A stretch of DNA of 64,000 nucleotides from Coprinopsis marcescibilis. Its lineage: Eukaryota; Basidiomycota; Agaricomycetes; Agaricales; Psathyrellaceae. This document shows, piece by piece, positions 1 through 9,824 of this stretch. Under the pieces are notes generated by a model that saw nothing but the letters and a program-made list of their open reading frames with translations, was not told where the DNA came from and did not search any database. The stretch is from positions 434,001-498,000 of the forward strand of contig ML210147.1 of the NCBI GenBank assembly GCA_004369085.1. The letters are read 5' to 3'. Every line of letters begins with the position of its first letter. Position 1 is the stretch's first letter. A program made the translations under genes and the position numbers.

Positions 1-3000
1 ATCGCGTAGAATAGTGGCAAGGTTATCATCCTTGAACAAGGTGCGTTCAGCCTTCGTTAATAAGGTATTGATATTGAAGGCACACCTCAGCAATAATCCA
101 AGAGACAATGCTTCTGGTCAACCTTTTCAGACCATAGTCCGACATCAACCCATTTGGCCAAAATCTCCGGACCAACAAAAGGAACGCGAATTCGTTTACG
201 GATAAGTCAAGGTCCAGCAGACAAACCTCAACCGCTGTGACCAGGGTTTCAACGTCCATGGAAAGATCAAGTCCAAGGGGTAAAGGGAAAACGCAAATGT
301 CAGATTTATCCGCCATCGACTCTACAAAGGAGGTTGGGCGCGCTTCCAGGCGCTCGAAAAAGCTGAGATGGTGGAGGTGGGTGAATAATGTTTTGATGAC
401 GATTGGTGTATGGATGCTGAATTCCACGTTAAGAATCTCCTGCATGTGAGCCAAAGGGACAGCTTCATAGGGATGGGCAACGGATTCTGCCTGTGGGAAA
501 GGAAATACTTCCTGGGCGCTGACGTTTAGCAAATCCGACGAAGCGGAAGGATTCGTAGGTTGTGTCGATATGGGGGACTTCATCGAGGTGGATAGGTAGA
601 CAAGGTTTGAGAAGTCGTAGAGGATGGAATGTTCCGAGTATCCGATGCCGTTTTCCTCCATATAATCGATCGTCGCGTTAGACCTATGCAGACTCTGCGA
701 GCCAAGGAGCTGCTTGCACCAGTAAATGGTTTGATGGATCTCAAACTCGTCAAGTTTGCCACCTATCCTTGGTTTAATCCCCTTCTGCTTCACGAGGATC
801 GAGCCTAGAGCAACTCCATTATTGAGAAGATCTAGCTGTGTCCTTTGAGTGTCGTAGACGACAAGAACCTCCTCATAACTCAGCAGTGCTAATTGATCGA
901 ACGACCAATTGAGCTCAGGGAAATGCTGGGTTGCTGAGCGTCGGAGCGCCTTGGTATCGACCGTCAAATGATCAGACAGCAGTTCCAGCCCTTCACACCG
1001 CGGGATCATCATCGTTCTAACACATGCCGAATGTGAAATCATGGAACATCTGGTGCATTTAATGGCTTGTGCCACGGTACCCCAAAGTGGTTGTCGGCAA
1101 AGGTAGCATGGGCAGAGGGTGAAGAGATTGATGGGAGTAAAGTTGTGGTTGTTGATTGAGATAGCGGGGTCGCCAGAATCACGACTTGGAAGAAGGTAGG
1201 AGAAACGGTACATCGCGACTTTCTGGGTGGTCGGATCTCCAGACATCGAATATTGGAGGACCACACTTCCGTCTGGGGGATCGTAGCAGTCGAAGTGGAC
1301 AGAGCACAGGCAGAATGGACATAGCAGCCCAAAGTTGTGGAGGGCATTCGAACAAGCAGCGCAAGTGTGCTGCGGAATGGCATCGTTCGGCCAGCTGGCC
1401 TTCTGAACGAATTGCCAGGGGACGAACTGGTGATGTTGATGATTTCGTTGACCAGGGAATTGACTTGGGGTTGTGTTCCAGACTGGGCGAAATGGAACCG
1501 CCAGGGAACGGCTGATTGTACTATGACCAATGACCTTGGGCCAGAGGCATGCAAGGACAGCGCACGCCTGCTTCCTCGATCTAGATGTATGATAGGCGAC
1601 AATGGCGAGCAAGTCGTTGTACGAGTCGATCTTCAAAGTTGCTATGAGGTCCAATAGTCGATTAAAATGGCCAGGCAATTCGCAATTGTCGTCATTCGAG
1701 GTGATATCAACGGCTTCGAGTATCGCTGCCATTAATGGGGCTACGAGAGATGATAGATAGTACACGGTTGCCTCTTGATGGGGAGCATTGCTTGATTGCA
1801 CTTTGATCATTGAATCCTCGGATTCATGGTGAATTTCATTCGAGACCTCTTCGATCTGAATTGAGACGATGGGGGGACTGTGCGGTCGTCGTTCTACAAC
1901 CAACTTTAGCAAAAGACGGGACTGCACAATTGAAGCAGGCTTACCAGTTGGACTCATCAATGAAGCTGGATCGTCTCTCTTGCTAAGGTTTTGGTAAAGC
2001 CTCAGGCTCTCCAACTGCCCTCGGATTACAACTTTCTCAAAGAACGTTATCAACCTCCCATGCATTTCCGAAGAGAATGTCGAGAACGCAGGGATTACTG
2101 CAAAACCAATTCTAGAGACGACCCTAGGTTCTCTGTTGTGAATATGGATCAGGAGTTGCGCAACGTTCAGGACCAAGGATTGCAAAGCATTAGGTGGCCG
2201 AGAAGGCCGAGGGTTGGTTATCTGGAATCTACAGTCTTGCGAAATGACGGAAGATAGTGCAGATAGGCATTGGTCGAATAATTCTGGAGTCTGCGAAGTC
2301 CGTTGTGCCTGCCGGGCTCTTGTCGGTGACGATGAACGCGAACGTATTCCTGACAGCTGGAAACTGTGTCGCGATCGCCCAAGCATCGAAGCAGATTTGG
2401 GTTCGTCTTTACGAGCGAAAGCACCTTGCAGCACCGAGCTTTGAGAAGTAAGTTAAAAGCAGTACGACATATGGCACCCAGCAACATACTCTTCTTCAAA
2501 GATCTGCCATCCCTGCATGATTGACATGTACAGAAGATCCTTCAACTGGAGCATCAACTCAAACGTCGCCTCCGTCGAGAATGTATCCGAGTCTTCTTCC
2601 TCCTCATCATCCATACCAGCTGAGGATGCGGATCTCTGAATGGCGTTTCCGAGCTTGGCGACACTCTTGAACGCATCGCTGAACGCCGGCAGTACTTTCT
2701 CTGTTGCAACTCTCCCCACCTCTTTAATCGTTTCGGATATTGGGGGAGGCTTTCGCCGGTTTGCGAGCTGCGTCAAGACATGCGAGAACAACTTCCTGAC
2801 TTCGTTCTTCGCCTTGGGATTCCGTTTAATGTTCTGAACCGGATTGGTAAATAGACTTGACTCGGCGCTCTCATTGCTAGGCGAAAGGGCGCTGGGGACG
2901 AGCAAGGACGGTATCAGTCCACCAGGCTTCGACACTGGTGATATTTCTCCATCTGAGGGTCTCGGAGACGATATTACTGCGAAATCCGTCGCGAAATCCG

Positions 3001-3064
3001 TGTCGATTTTAATAGGAAATGCACGAGTGCCGCCAGCGGTGGTCGAAGTGGGAGAGAAAGACAT
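1..3064 (-). CDS. Large C1/PHD-like zinc-finger protein, 3' end outside the window
   Basis: A long gene on the minus strand that runs off the left edge. Exon 1 starts at the ATG at 3062-3064 and ends at 2490. A 51-nt intron (2439-2489, donor GTATGT) joins it in frame to a second exon of about 780 codons. That frame meets a stop near position 47, but an intron at about 31-85 (donor GTGTGC, acceptor TTCAAG) carries the reading frame on to base 1, so the true C-terminus lies outside. The N-terminus is Ser/Pro-rich with an acidic DDEEEEDSD patch. The middle has two Cys/His clusters: HTCAACSNALH with CPFC, HFDC and then CPCYLC, CTRC, HSAC. This is the pattern of C1 (DAG-type) or PHD-like zinc fingers. 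The rest is probably helical. I do not recognise the family. A membrane-linked scaffold of the UNC80 type is conceivable, but nothing here proves it. Confidence 0.7.
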
Positions 3065-3105
3065 GATTACATCATGAATTGACCTTTGCCATCGACCTCG
3101 CAGTG

Positions 3106-4938
3106 ATGAAGCGCAAATCCGCTAGTCGCGCATCTCCAGCGCAGAATTACAAGCAAACCACGTTGTTTCAATACTCTTCTCCAGAAAAACCAAAGGCATC
3201 TAGCTCCAAGAACTCGAATAGGATCCCACCGCCTGCATATGCACGCAAAGGCAACAAGAGCCGACCCATCACGGTGGATGAGTATGATTCGGATAGCATC
3301 CAAGCAATCAAAATGGAAAAGCCAGAGAGCAGTTCGTCGAGCAGCAGTGGGTCGGACTCGGATAGCAGCTCAGATGACGACGACGACGACGACAGTGAAC
3401 CGGTACCAACCCCTCGAATCAAGAAACCTGCTCCCATAGTAGTTAACAGCGATAGCGAGGACTCGGACGACCAGCCTCCCTTGCGCAACTCTTCCAAGCG
3501 GCAGAAGAAACTGCAGATTTCCAACAGCGATGATGGGGATAGCCCTCCACCCAAACGAAGACGTCTAACCCGCAAGAAAACAGCTGCGGTGCGCGCAAAC
3601 AGCACAGACGAAGACCTCGACTCTGACTGTTAGTTCTTACGTGCCTCTTTTTCCGAGCACTTGACCGAATAACACACTTTCAAGGTATAATCGAGTCTCG
3701 TTTCCGCAAACGCGGTAAACTGTCAAATTTCCAGAAGAGCCTGGAGAAATACAAGAGTGAGTCCGAAACAGTTTGACTAGGAGTAACTCTAAGTGGTTGT
3801 GCAGAACATAAACAGAAGCAAGAAGTATCCGATTCCGATGAAAATAGCGAGGAAGAGGAAAGCGAATCCGAGGACTATTCCCGCAAAGCGAAACCGTTCA
3901 AAGGAGCGAAACCCAATCCCAAAAAGGACAGCCTTTTCGGTAGCGATCCCGACGAGGGCGATGATGGAGATCATGAGAGCGAAGCATCTGAATCGGAAGC
4001 AGAGTCTGACTTTATCGTCGAAGATGACCCTCGTTCAGCTCCAATTTTACCAGCAATGTTCAGCATGGAAACACATCAGGACCTCGCGCACCAGTTCAAG
4101 AAGATATTCCAGTTGTTTGTTCACGTTGCAGTACAGGCAAAAAATAAACGGAGGAAGCACATGGAAAAGCTTTTGGAAGGCGAGTTTCCAGCTTTGTCTC
4201 AATGCAAAGCTAACCAGTTGATCCATTTCAGACGAATACTTTTCAGTGCCACTCATGGTCGCACGGCGGAAGTTATCCGGACTGAAGGATTCGTTGGTTG
4301 CCTCTTCTGTGTGGAAACCGAACTTCAAGAAAGCTCTCGAACTCTACCCCCAGTTTGAGCTCATTATGCTTGATTTTTCCGTGCCTGGCTGCCATGCTTG
4401 CAATCTTGGGCAGCGCATCTCAACAAGGCGAGGGGCACTCAGTGGTCGCCCATACGACAGATTGGGTTTCCGGGACAGGGTATTCGAATTTATCGTACTT
4501 CTCTAAGCAACCTGCTGACATGTTATCTAGAAGCTCGAATCGGAGGAGAGAAAATTGCCAAAACAGTTTGACCTGGGTAGGTTCTGTGCTACTCGTACCC
4601 AAGTGTTCCACGAGTTCTCTCATTGGGAGGTAAGTTCGCGGCAACGCTTTTCGTAAAGTCATACTGAGTTTTAAGTTGGATAGTATCACACGTTCGAGGT
4701 TATTGAACAAGAGATCGAGCAAGTACGAACTGCACGGAAAGAGAAAAAGGGGCGGGTTTTCTACACAGTGTCGTGGGCTGGAGGGAAAATGCCCCCAGAC
4801 GACCTGACAGATGCGGATGGGTTTTGCGACTGGCTTGACCAGCGCAACATTATTGAAATGGAATGGCGAAAGGTCAAAGAACTGATGGAGCGGGCACGTA
4901 AACTGGACGTTGAAAGCAAACGCGGGGACCAGGATTAA
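3106..4938 (+). CDS. DUF4211 domain-containing nuclear protein
   Basis: Starts at the ATG at 3106 (MKRKSASRASPAQNYKQTTL). The first third is low-complexity: Ser/Asp/Glu-rich acidic blocks (SSSSSSGSDSDSSSDDDDDD) alternate with basic Lys/Arg patches (PPPKRRRLTRKK), typical of chromatin-linked disordered regions. The C-terminal half is the DUF4211 domain: DEYFSVPLMVARRKLSGL, VPGCHACNLG, GALSGRPYDRLGF, then LGRFCATRTQVFHEFSHWE. The end is a charged helix. Introns are visible at 3629-3684, at about 3755-3804, at 4180-4231 (GC-AG type), near 4480-4531 and near 4630-4682. Each joins the domain in frame. The function of DUF4211 proteins is largely unknown; a nuclear role is inferred from composition. 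The start lies only about 40 bp from the start of the divergent upstream gene, so the two share a promoter. Confidence 0.8.
4180..4231 (+). other. Non-canonical GC-AG intron in the DUF4211 gene
   Basis: The only splice that keeps the conserved DUF4211 frame joins ...KLLE to DEYFSVPL. It uses donor GCGAGT at 4180 and acceptor TTTCAG ending at 4231. A GT nearby (4183) would give the wrong phase. GC donors are a known minority class when the rest of the donor matches U1 well, as here. Confidence 0.6.
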
Positions 4939-4986
4939 TTAGTGTCTGTTTACGCGTTATTTGTACTTGTATGATCGTAATGCCGA

Positions 4987-5902
4987 ATGGAGTCCTTTGC
5001 GCTTGGACCATCTCTGTTCAGTCCAGTCATGTCTTATACACCATACACAACGCCCACCGGGTCTGTTCCTCCCCCGACCTCAACGACCTACCCGTACGGT
5101 GCCTACCAGACTGCCTATGCTGGAGCATATCCCTATCAGGGACATTATGCCACTGGTGTAACAGGTTACAGCTGGCCATATGGATACAGTTATCAGCATA
5201 GTCAGGCTGCTGCTCATCTTCAGCAACTGCAGCGAATCGCGACGCAACCCCAATCACCTTTGCCCACCCCCACAGTGCCCACGCCGACAGTAGCACACGT
5301 AGCGACACCGGCGGTGGCAACCTCAGTAGTTCCAGCAACCCCCACAGCTCATTCTGCTACAACACCGCGACCAACAACGACCACATTTTCAACATATACC
5401 CCAGCATACGCGCGTGAACCCGTCCAAGCATCATCATCATCCCACAATGTAGGGGCAACGAGAGGGTCAAAGAGACAGTCGAACATGCGAGGGCTGTTTT
5501 CCAAAGACTGTAAGGCATGTTCACCTGACTATTGTACCGTTGATACTCAAGCCTTCGCAGTGAGAAGTCTGATGTACGGCTTTGGAGACGATCGGAATCC
5601 TTCAAACGATACTGTCAATGTGATGGAAGAAATCTTGATTGAATATATTGCAGACGTGGTGCGCTCTTTCGCGACATCGCGTAGAAACTGCTTTCTCACT
5701 CCAACATCTATAGTGCCAGGTCGCTGGGGCAAACTCGAAGAGATCCCGGTTGTCCATTGAAGATCTCAGAAAGGCGCTGTCCCGACCAGCGGATGCGAAA
5801 AAGCTGGCGCGTTTGGAAGAGCTTCTATTCATGCAAGAAGACATCAAACGGGCCAGGGGAATGTTTGAAGAATCAGACATCCAGAACCCCAAGCAGTTCT
5901 AG
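4987..5902 (+). CDS. TAF13: Transcription initiation factor TFIID subunit 13 (TAF13) with long N-terminal extension
   Basis: TAF13 is a histone-fold subunit of TFIID and pairs with TAF11. The histone fold is spread over three exons. Exon 1 ends at 5509 with MRGLFSKD, exon 2 is 5561-5658 (LRSLMYGFGDDRNPSNDTVN, EEILIEYIADV), and exon 3 is 5714-5902 (CQVAGANSKRSRLSIEDLRK, ADAKKLARLEELL), ending NPKQF-stop. Both introns close the frame exactly. Ahead of the fold lie about 165 residues rich in Tyr, Pro, Gly, Thr and Ala (PYGAYQTAYAGAYPYQGHYA; a PTPTVPTPT run), absent from the short TAF13 proteins of yeast and animals. Starts at 4987 or 5029 (MSYTPYTT) are both possible. The internal Met of MRGLFSKD at 5485 could also start a core-only form. 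Confidence 0.88.
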
Positions 5903-6105
5903 CTATGAGGTTGCTACTGAAGCACGACGTTTGGTGGCTTGCGAAAAAGTCGTACTAGCGGGGGCCACATGCGAGGCGGGTGGCAGAAGCTGCAGTATAG
6001 ACACAGCACCGGATGGACCCTTGGCATGTTCCTCGGATGTATGTATATATAGGCCGCCGTAAAGTGAGGGATTGGGGTACGATTGGAGCCGGCCGTCACT
6101 CGTTC

Positions 6106-6767
6106 ATAGCATCATCTTCGTTTGGCTCATCTTCGTTTTCGTTGCCCTGTGATTGATCTCGACGGCCTTGCACTCCTGTTACGATGTCACAACCGCTGGC
6201 CGGGTCGGATTTGTGTAGAATGACATACCTCCACTCTGGGCCAAGGGCTTGACGTATTGCTTTAACCATTCCTCAGACTCCCAAACTGGAATTGTGTAGA
6301 TTAGATGAATGTAAAGAAGAGAGAGATGCTACAATAGAACGCACTGGGTCTGTTATCCTGAGGCTGAGCGATAGTCTTTACTGGCTTTGCGAGGTTGACC
6401 TTGAGGACGCGACCCCGAAGTTCATTCATGTCCATGTTGTCGATTGCATCCTGTGCGTCGGCTGGGGAACTAAATGTTACAAATGCGAAGCCTCGGTGTT
6501 TCGTGTCTGGAGACAGAGTGTGAGACTGGTGTGAAGAGAAACACAGAATATGGAGCGGACCAGATGGTTGGGCAGATTGATTTGTCGGTGCTGGTGGGAT
6601 TTGGACTTGGATTATGTCGCCTGGAAGATGCTGGTCAGAAAATGGCAAGACTGGATAGTGAAGGAGATACCAAAAGTAGAAAAAGTGTCGTATATCAGGG
6701 CTTCGTCAGTTTCGTCACTGATTCCGCCGACGAATACGGTCTTTTTTGACTTTGTGCCCTCTTCCAT
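6106..6767 (-). CDS. PPIE-type RRM protein without cyclophilin domain
   Basis: A small RNA-recognition-motif protein. Exon 1 (from ATG 6767) reads [19 protein letters not shown], holding RNP2 (VFVGGI). Later exons give [13 protein letters not shown], then [20 protein letters not shown] (RNP1 GFAFVTF) and [15 protein letters not shown]. This matches the RRM of cyclophilin E (PPIE/Cyp33). The similarity continues into the linker, where [15 protein letters not shown] resembles the VWSDDDWLKKF segment after the PPIE RRM. Instead of a peptidyl-prolyl isomerase domain, the protein ends after an acidic tail ([20 protein letters not shown], then AMNE-stop). PPIE acts in the spliceosome and in chromatin regulation; a splicing-related RNA-binding role is inferred. 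Confidence 0.8.
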
Positions 6768-6987
6768 GTCAGAGGTAGAGTCTGGTCGAGGATAGGATTT
6801 GGGTCAACAGTTCACACGCGAGCAGACTGTGCCCTATTTGGTTCACGTGGTTATGAGAATCTCTGTCCCATTCTGGCTTTCTGATATGCTTTTTAGGGAA
6901 ATTAGTTCCCGGCCCCTTTCTCTCTTGACCATACAGTCCGCTCTACTTAAAGTCCTGTATCACTATGCCTTCATTCCCGCATCTAAC

Positions 6988-8193
6988 ATGTGCTGGGACT
7001 CTGATATTGACACGCTGCCGTCCCCCTCTGGCTCTTCAGAGGCTTCGCTCGACGACGACGATGTCAATTGCCGCCTCAAACCATACTGGTCAAAGTATCA
7101 TTGTCTCTTTAACGCCCGTGGATTTCATCTAGAGACCGTTCGAGATGTCAAAGCCTACTACTGTCGTCTGCAGCAGGCTCCCATTCACCACTCTATCGCC
7201 TCCATTCTCGAGACCAAGGACGGTTCCAGTCGCGACCAAGAGCTCTGTCCCGACCCAAGTCTGGTACGGAGTTTCCTCTTTGCAACCAGGAAACACCGTT
7301 TATCCGTTGTATTAGCCAGACAACCTATTTCGAGGAAGGAGAATCTGCGATGGTCGTCCATTCATCGTCAAGGCCGTGCACTCGCACAGTCGTGAACACG
7401 AGGCAATCCGCTTCCTGTCCCATTCGCCCCTACGAGATGACCCAAGAAACCATACAATACGTAAGTAGCTTAATACATTCCATCCTTACCGGATTAATAC
7501 TAATGTTCGCAGCGGTCCTCGACATATTTGAATGCTACGAGGACAGAGTCGCCTTCCTCGTAATGGAGGAATGGTCCTCCCATCTATTGTCAGACTACGA
7601 CCCATACTGCCTTGACGTCTTCCTTTCAGTTATGAGGCAGGCTATCGAGGTGAGCCGGCATCTCTCTCCTTACGCCACACCTGGTCATTTAAATTTCAGC
7701 ATGTGGCATTCATGCATCAGCACAGATTGGCCCACTTGGACATTTCCATCAGAAATCTAGTCACTAACTGCAAGGGTCAGTGTGCCTTTATCGACTTTGA
7801 GCTGAGTCGGAAATACGACTCGGTTGCGAACCCTCGAATACAGGGCTACCGCGCAACCGAGGTTCCTCCGGAATGTGAGACGAGGGAAGGTTGCGACCCG
7901 TTCAAAATAGACGTTTGGGCGTTGGGGGTACTCATACTCCGGGTTTGCAAGGTTCGTAAAAGATCTTACGACAATCATGTCCAGCTCACCGACCAAAAGA
8001 TTTCCCTATATAGCTCGGTGGCTTCCATGTCCCAGAATTACTTCAACTCACGAGACCAATGCTTAATGACATACCCGAGCACCGGCCCCCAATGCACACC
8101 GTTCTAGAAACGTACGATAGGATGCTCGGGCCCTTACGACAACGGCAACGAATTGACTACCCAAACAACCACTCAAATCCTCATGTAAATTAG
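6988..8193 (+). CDS. Kinase-like protein with degenerate active site (fungal HLDISIRN family)
   Basis: Five exons fit in frame: 6988-7263, 7316-7460, 7513-7649, 7700-7955 and 8036-8193. The protein keeps a VAIK-like lysine (FIVKAVHSHS) and an alpha-C-like Glu (REHEAIRFL). It has a catalytic-loop equivalent HLDISIRN (H.D and N kept, Arg replaced by Leu, loop Lys by Ser) and FIDFELS where kinases have DFG. The F-helix motif DVWALGVLILRV is clear. I see no glycine-rich loop. Many mushroom genomes carry such kinase-like proteins with unknown substrates. The altered HRD and DFG motifs suggest a weak kinase or pseudokinase. The C-terminus LNDIPEHRPPMHTVLETYDR matches the usual kinase end. The stop is only 24 bp from the stop of the convergent NSRP1 gene. 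Confidence 0.75.
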
Positions 8194-8217
8194 GTCCAGT
8201 GTAATATGTAATACTTG

Positions 8218-9451
8218 TTACGATGGTGCATCTTCAGAGGTGGACGCTTGTGTCTGTTCCAAGCGCTGCCTTTTCCGCTGCAAGTAACGTTCCTTTGCAC
8301 TCATCACATCCTCTTCCGTGTTGCGCTTGGCCACCGTCCGCTGCAAAGCCTCCTGTTCCGCCTGCCTCTTCTTATCTTCCACTCTCCGTCTCTCGTCCTC
8401 CATCTGCCGCTGTACCTCCCTAGCTCTCCGTTCATTGATTTCTCTCCGACTCGCAGCAGTGCCCACAGCTGTATGAACTACCGGCGCGTCATCCTGCTCC
8501 GACTTTGATTTGTCCGTTCCCTTTCGCAGCGAGAGATGCCGGGTATTCGGTAGCGATAGGTTTAGGCCTGCCGCCAACAGGTCTCGTTTGTCGACAATCT
8601 GGTTGTCGTCGTTCAGTTCCACATCCTTTCCCTCCTCCCGAGCAAGCTTGGCCAGCTCCAGATCAGACAACGCCGTGGGTTCCGGCGGCTTGCTGATTGT
8701 AAGGTTCGGGGCAGGGCCTTGTGGCCCTTGAACAGGTTTCTCACTAGCAGCCATAGCTGCCTCATGCTGCTGTTCCGTCGTCTCGAGCAACTTGCGATAG
8801 AAATGCACCATGCCCGACGTCCCACCTCTCTTCTTCTTCTCCGCCTCTAAACAAAGGCGCGGTGAGAAACACCACTCACAACTAGCAGCATGTAGGCCCA
8901 CCTTCCCGTTGCTTTTCTTCCTCTTCTGCTCGCCGAATCTCCGCCAATTGATCCTTATACGCCTGCGTTACAAACGCTTCCTTATCCTTGAATTCGTCTC
9001 CCTCCAGTTCCCTCTCCCTCTGCATCATCTTCTCTTCTGCCCTCAAATGGTCAAGTTTTCGGGTAGCAGCAGAGGTTAACAAATTGTTAATATACTTGGG
9101 CTATTTTCAACTAATCAGAACACACGTCGACGTCGACCAATAGTTCGTTGAACAAAACTCACGCACCTTGCGTTCAAGGGCCTCAATCGCCTTGGCCTCC
9201 TTTTGCTTCTGCTTCAACTCTTGCATTCGTTCCCAGACATCATCATAGTCGTAAACCGTAGGGTCCACAGACTTTTCCTGCTCAATTCGTTTCTGCATGG
9301 CCTTGGAAGCCTCTACGGCATAGGCTCTCGTGACTGGCTTTGTTGACTGCTCTCCCTCTCCATCTTCTTCTGCTGCTGCGAATAGATTTGGTCGAGGGGG
9401 TGGTGGTTTTGCAGCATCCTTCTTAGCTTTAAGAGAGAACGACAACTTCAT
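8218..9451 (-). CDS. Nuclear speckle splicing regulatory protein 1 homologue (NSRP1/CCDC55)
   Basis: Starts MKLSFSLKAKKDAAKPPPPR at 9451. The N-terminal NSRP1 (former DUF2040) domain is clear: DPTVYDYDDVWERMQELKQK, then ALERK spliced to PKYINNLLTSAATRKLDHL, then DKEAFVTQAYKDQLAEIRRA and GTSGMVHFYRKLLE. Introns at about 9078-9165 and 8842-8897 join these segments in frame. The rest is Glu/Arg/Lys-rich and predicted coiled coil (RRARE, ERRRVEDKKRQAEQEALQR). Members are nuclear proteins that affect splice-site choice. The protein ends TSEDAPS at 8218. Confidence 0.88.
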
Positions 9452-9824
9452 GGTTAACGAGGCTTCGAGGCGTCGCGGTAGTACTAAGGTGGTGGTGGAG
9501 GAGGAAGCCAAGACCTAATTGATCGCGCTGATGGCGCGCTCAGCGCTCAAAGGCGGGTCAAATGAATTCCCGCGCCTTGGGCAAGTTGATGGCGCCTCTC
9601 GTGAGGGGCATGAAAGGCAGCTACTCGGTTTGGAATTCTGTTATGTATGCTCATTCGCATTCAAAGCTAGCTCCACTGTGTTTTTAGAGGCCACTAGCGT
9701 TCTCACGACTCGCGAGAAATCGTAGCAATCCCTTGAGTTTCTGTCCACAGCACCAAAAATATTATTACGAGGCTAAAACGAACGACAGGTAAGAGTGTTT
9801 ATCAAATGTCCAAAGGCTATTCTA
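9452..9824. other. Intergenic region with no supported gene
   Basis: Between the start of NSRP1 and the 3' end of the alpha-glucan synthase, both on the minus strand. It should hold the NSRP1 promoter and the 3' UTR of the synthase. Short open frames here show no family motif and I reject them. Confidence 0.5.

Noticed and set aside
1039..1602. 187-codon minus-strand frame inside the C1-like gene
   Set aside because: Overlaps the zinc-finger exon in another frame of the same strand; the main frame has the Cys-His pattern, this one none.
3168..3605. 145-codon antisense frame in the DUF4211 gene
   Set aside because: It mirrors the Ser/Asp-rich coding repeats of the sense strand; low-complexity Leu/Ser composition and no motif.
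7301..7330. In-frame stop suggesting a broken kinase gene
   Set aside because: An intron at 7264-7315 removes it and gives a continuous SLPDNLFRGRRI frame.
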